Of a stretch of DNA of 7,651 nt, positions 5,493 through 7,651 are shown piece by piece (position 1 is the first letter of the stretch; every line of letters starts with the position of its first letter). Origin of the DNA: RXOA01 sp964547105 (GTDB lineage: Bacteria > Bipolaricaulota > Bipolaricaulia > UBA7950 > UBA9294); the NCBI GenBank assembly GCA_964547105.1, contig CAZJLO010000070.1, positions 1 through 7,651 of the forward strand, given 5' to 3'. A model generated the notes under the pieces. It was not told the origin of the DNA. It did not search any database and saw nothing but the letters and a program-made list of their open reading frames with translations. The translations under genes were made by a program, and so were the position numbers.

Positions 5493-5635
5493 CCCCGCTT
5501 GGTGGGCTGGTTTGGGGGAGCGAGTTTTTGGCTCGCACGGAAGGAACCATACCTGCGGAATATGACGAAGCTGTGAAGAGAAGGAAGACTTGTCGTGAAT
5601 TTATTGTAGTTCCCTTTTTATGGTCTTTTCGCCGT

Positions 5636-5660
5636 TTGGCTCTTCCCCTTTGTTGGAGGA
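5636..5660 (+). promoter_or_regulatory. Possible copper-responsive (MerR/CueR-like) promoter element
   Basis: TTGGCT (5636-5641) is followed by CTTCCCCTTTGTTGGAGG (5642-5659). From memory, this resembles the E. coli CueR site at copA (CTTCCCC, a short spacer, GGAAGG), with about 14 of 18 positions alike. It lies about 80 nt upstream of copA. The dyad is imperfect and no good -10 is found 19 nt after the TTGGCT, so this is a weak call. Confidence 0.2.
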
Positions 5661-5741
5661 CACTTGACGAGGATCGAGAGTGAGCCGCCACCGTCATGAA
5701 GAGGTCTGTCCGCGGCGTTCCCGAAGCCCGGAGGAGTGGAG

Positions 5742-7651
5742 ATGAGCAAGGAGAACGATCGTCACGAAGATGAGGGCAATGCTCCCAAGCAGGAACGGAC
5801 GCTGGAAGTCCGGGGGATGCACTGTGCAAGCTGCTCGTCGGTGGTAGAGAGGGCGCTGGGGGATCTGCCTGGAGTCGATTCCGCCGCCGTCAACCTACTG
5901 ACCGGGCAGGCACGAGTGGTTCTCGGCGAGCCGATCTCTGATGAGAAGCTTGTCGCTGCGATCGTCGCCGCCGGTTATGAGGCGGATATCGAACCATCTT
6001 CAGAGGACGCCGCGAAGTCCGAGCCCATACAACTGAGGATCGAGGGGATGCATTGCGCCTCGTGCGCAGATGCCGTGGAGCAGGCGCTCCAACAGACGGA
6101 CGGCGTCGCATCGGCCACCGTGAATCCGGCGACGTCCATCGCCGAGGTCACGCTTGATGGGATGCAATCGGCATCGGTGGCGCAGCTTGTCGATGCGGTT
6201 TCTAGAGCGGGGTATGCCGCGATCCACGAACCGCGCACCGCATGGGCCGCGCTGGCACGAACCGATCATAGCGCCCAGGAACTTGCATCAACAAGGGGGC
6301 GGATGGTGATCGCGTGGATCGCCGCAGTGCCGATCATCGGCTGGATGATCCCCGAAATGCTGTTTGGCATCATGTGGCCGTCACCGCTTGTGTTCCACGT
6401 GGGGATGGTGGTTCTTGCCGCGCCGGCACTGTTTCTCGCCGGCTGGCCGACGTTGCGGGCCGGGTTTCGCTCACTTCTCCACCGCCGCCCGACGATGGAC
6501 GCCCTGATTGCGCTTGGAACGATTGCGTCGTTTGCCACCGGCATCGTCGCCGTGGCGGCCCAGCTACAGATCGCACCGCAGATTCTCAACTATGCCGGCG
6601 TGTCGGCGATGATCATCGCGTTTCACCTGACCGGACGCTACATCGAAGCGCTCGCCAAGGGGCGCGCCTCGCAGGCGATCCGCCGCCTCGTCACGCTCCA
6701 GGTGCAAACCGCGCGCGTGCTGAAGGATGATCAGGAAGTGGAGATCGACATCCAGTCCGTCGCCGTCGGCGACGTGATGATCGTCCGCCCCGGAGAGCGC
6801 GTCCCCACCGACGGCGAGGTAATCGCCGGCGAAAGCCACGTCGACGAATCCATCGTCACTGGGGAGGCGATGCCCGTACGCCGGGCGGTGGGGGATCTTG
6901 TTATCGGAGCGGCGATTCTCCAAGAGGGGACGCTCCGCGTTCGCGCCACCGCCGTCGGCGACAAGACGTTCCTTGCCCAAGTGATCCGGCTTGTCGAACA
7001 AGCCCAGGCGACCAAGGTTCCGATCCAGGCATTCGCCGACCGGGTCACCGCGGTGTTCGTGCCCTCCGTCCTCCTGCTCGCGCTGGGGACGTTCGTTCTG
7101 TGGCTGGCGTACCCCCAGGGGATGAGTGCCGTCATCGCCCGCGCGTCGAACGTGCTCCCGTGGGCCAACGCCGCGCTGCCGTCGCTTTCGCTGGCGCTGT
7201 TTGCATCGGTTGCCGTGCTCGTGATTGCCTGCCCGTGCGCCCTCGGGCTCGCAACCCCCACCGCACTGATGGTCGCGAGCGGCAAGGGAGCGCAGAACGG
7301 CATCTTGTTTCGCTCCGGCGAGGCGCTGCAAACGCTTCACGAGGTGTCGGTGATGGCGTTCGACAAGACGGGGACGCTGACCGAAGGCCGTCCCGGCGTG
7401 GCGAGAACAGTCGCCGTCCCAAGTCGGAGCAGCGATCCGATCGACGAGGAGGACGTCCTCTGGACGGCCGCGTCTGTCGAGCAGGCCTCCGAGCACCCGA
7501 TCGGCCGAGCGATCGCTCGCGAAGCGGAGCTGCTTGAGCGCGCACTCCGCCCCGTGACGCAGTTCAAGGCTGTCCCCGGTCGCGGGGTCGTGGGCGTTGT
7601 GGACGGCAGGCGCGTTGTCGTTGGCCGCCCCGACCTTCTCGCGGAAGAAGG
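5742..7651 (+). CDS. copA: Copper-type P1B ATPase, 5' part (runs off the window)
   Basis: A membrane pump that exports Cu(I) using ATP; 636 residues are visible and the rest lies beyond the window. Two N-terminal heavy-metal-associated domains each carry GMHCASC (25-31 and 102-108). Membrane segments follow at about 188-206, 216-235, 252-272 and 284-300. The actuator domain holds IVTGEAMPV (371-379). Membrane segments at about 435-456 and 482-505 come next, the latter with the metal-site motif CPC (497-499) typical of Cu+/Ag+ pumps. The phosphorylation motif DKTGT has the acceptor Asp541, and SEHP (583-586) and GRG (613-615) begin the nucleotide-binding domain. The GDGxND motif and the last two membrane segments are not in the window. 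The ATG at 5742 has GGAGGAG (5730-5736) 5 nt upstream. An alternative ATG at 5697 is out of frame. The loop before the CPC helix is rather long (about 457-481). Codon use is strongly GC-rich, unlike trxB. Confidence 0.95.
   Translation, partial: MSKENDRHEDEGNAPKQERTLEVRGMHCASCSSVVERALGDLPGVDSAAVNLLTGQARVVLGEPISDEKLVAAIVAAGYEADIEPSSEDAAKSEPIQLRIEGMHCASCADAVEQALQQTDGVASATVNPATSIAEVTLDGMQSASVAQLVDAVSRAGYAAIHEPRTAWAALARTDHSAQELASTRGRMVIAWIAAVPIIGWMIPEMLFGIMWPSPLVFHVGMVVLAAPALFLAGWPTLRAGFRSLLHRRPTMDALIALGTIASFATGIVAVAAQLQIAPQILNYAGVSAMIIAFHLTGRYIEALAKGRASQAIRRLVTLQVQTARVLKDDQEVEIDIQSVAVGDVMIVRPGERVPTDGEVIAGESHVDESIVTGEAMPVRRAVGDLVIGAAILQEGTLRVRATAVGDKTFLAQVIRLVEQAQATKVPIQAFADRVTAVFVPSVLLLALGTFVLWLAYPQGMSAVIARASNVLPWANAALPSLSLALFASVAVLVIACPCALGLATPTALMVASGKGAQNGILFRSGEALQTLHEVSVMAFDKTGTLTEGRPGVARTVAVPSRSSDPIDEEDVLWTAASVEQASEHPIGRAIAREAELLERALRPVTQFKAVPGRGVVGVVDGRRVVVGRPDLLAEE

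Larger units (their letters stand above)
5301..5741. other. Gene-poor stretch upstream of copA
   Basis: No convincing gene. The plus frame 5375-5683 is open for 102 codons but is rich in Arg and Ser early on, resembles no family and has no ribosome binding site. The stretch contains the perfect hairpin at 5471-5492, a locally more AT-rich patch (about 5595-5655) and the likely regulatory region of copA. Confidence 0.45.

Noticed and set aside
6564..7496. Long minus-strand open frame of 310 codons opposite copA
   Set aside because: It is an antisense shadow of GC-rich copA codons, rich in Arg, His and Gly. The plus strand carries TGE, CPC and DKTGT in one continuous frame.
1..7651. CRISPR array or a new defence system
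   Set aside because: No regularly spaced direct repeats and no cas-like gene were seen. The single DUF4143 ATPase is a common family and has no partner genes here.

Overview
The window looks like a composite of two unrelated pieces of DNA. Positions 1 to about 2172 are AT-rich, with AT-rich codon use and good AT-rich promoters. They carry a GNAT acetyltransferase, a complete thioredoxin reductase (trxB) and the start of a SCIFF ranthipeptide precursor gene (scfA). SCIFF is a hallmark of the class Clostridia, so this piece is most likely from an anaerobic clostridial Firmicute. From about 2173 to 7651 the DNA is GC-rich, with GC-rich codon use. I cannot assign this piece to a phylum.

Left piece: two hairpins at the extreme edge (2-44), the GNAT gene (128-940), a -10 element, trxB (1059-1979), then a strong promoter and scfA (from 2053). 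scfA keeps all six cysteines of its core. Two codons later the reading frame runs into foreign sequence, and the radical SAM maturase expected to follow is absent.

Right piece, degenerate part (2173-3700): the C-terminal end of an alpha/beta hydrolase with no 5' part; about 250 bp with nothing recognisable; an intact small ABM-like protein (2716-3042) with a plausible promoter; a frameshifted integrase-type transposase remnant (3085-3339); and a 36-nt copy of the 3' end of a tmRNA gene (3457-3492), followed by a terminator-like hairpin. A 3' ssrA fragment without the rest of the gene is the usual footprint of an element integrated at ssrA. The degenerate stretch to its left may therefore be the end of a decayed genomic island.

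Right piece, intact part: a minus-strand ATPase of the AAA_14/DUF4143 type (3702-4898) has its own promoter, overlapped by an 11-bp-arm palindrome that may be an operator. An 840-bp gene-poor stretch follows, with one doubtful minus-strand frame and one perfect hairpin. The window ends inside a plus-strand copper-type P1B ATPase (copA, from 5742) with two CxxC metal-binding domains. It is cut off before the ATP-binding GDGxND motif and the last membrane segments.

The genes do not form one pathway. I found no convincing new system. The points most worth a second look are the scfA junction, the ssrA-derived attachment-site remnant, and the palindromic operator in front of the DUF4143 ATPase.
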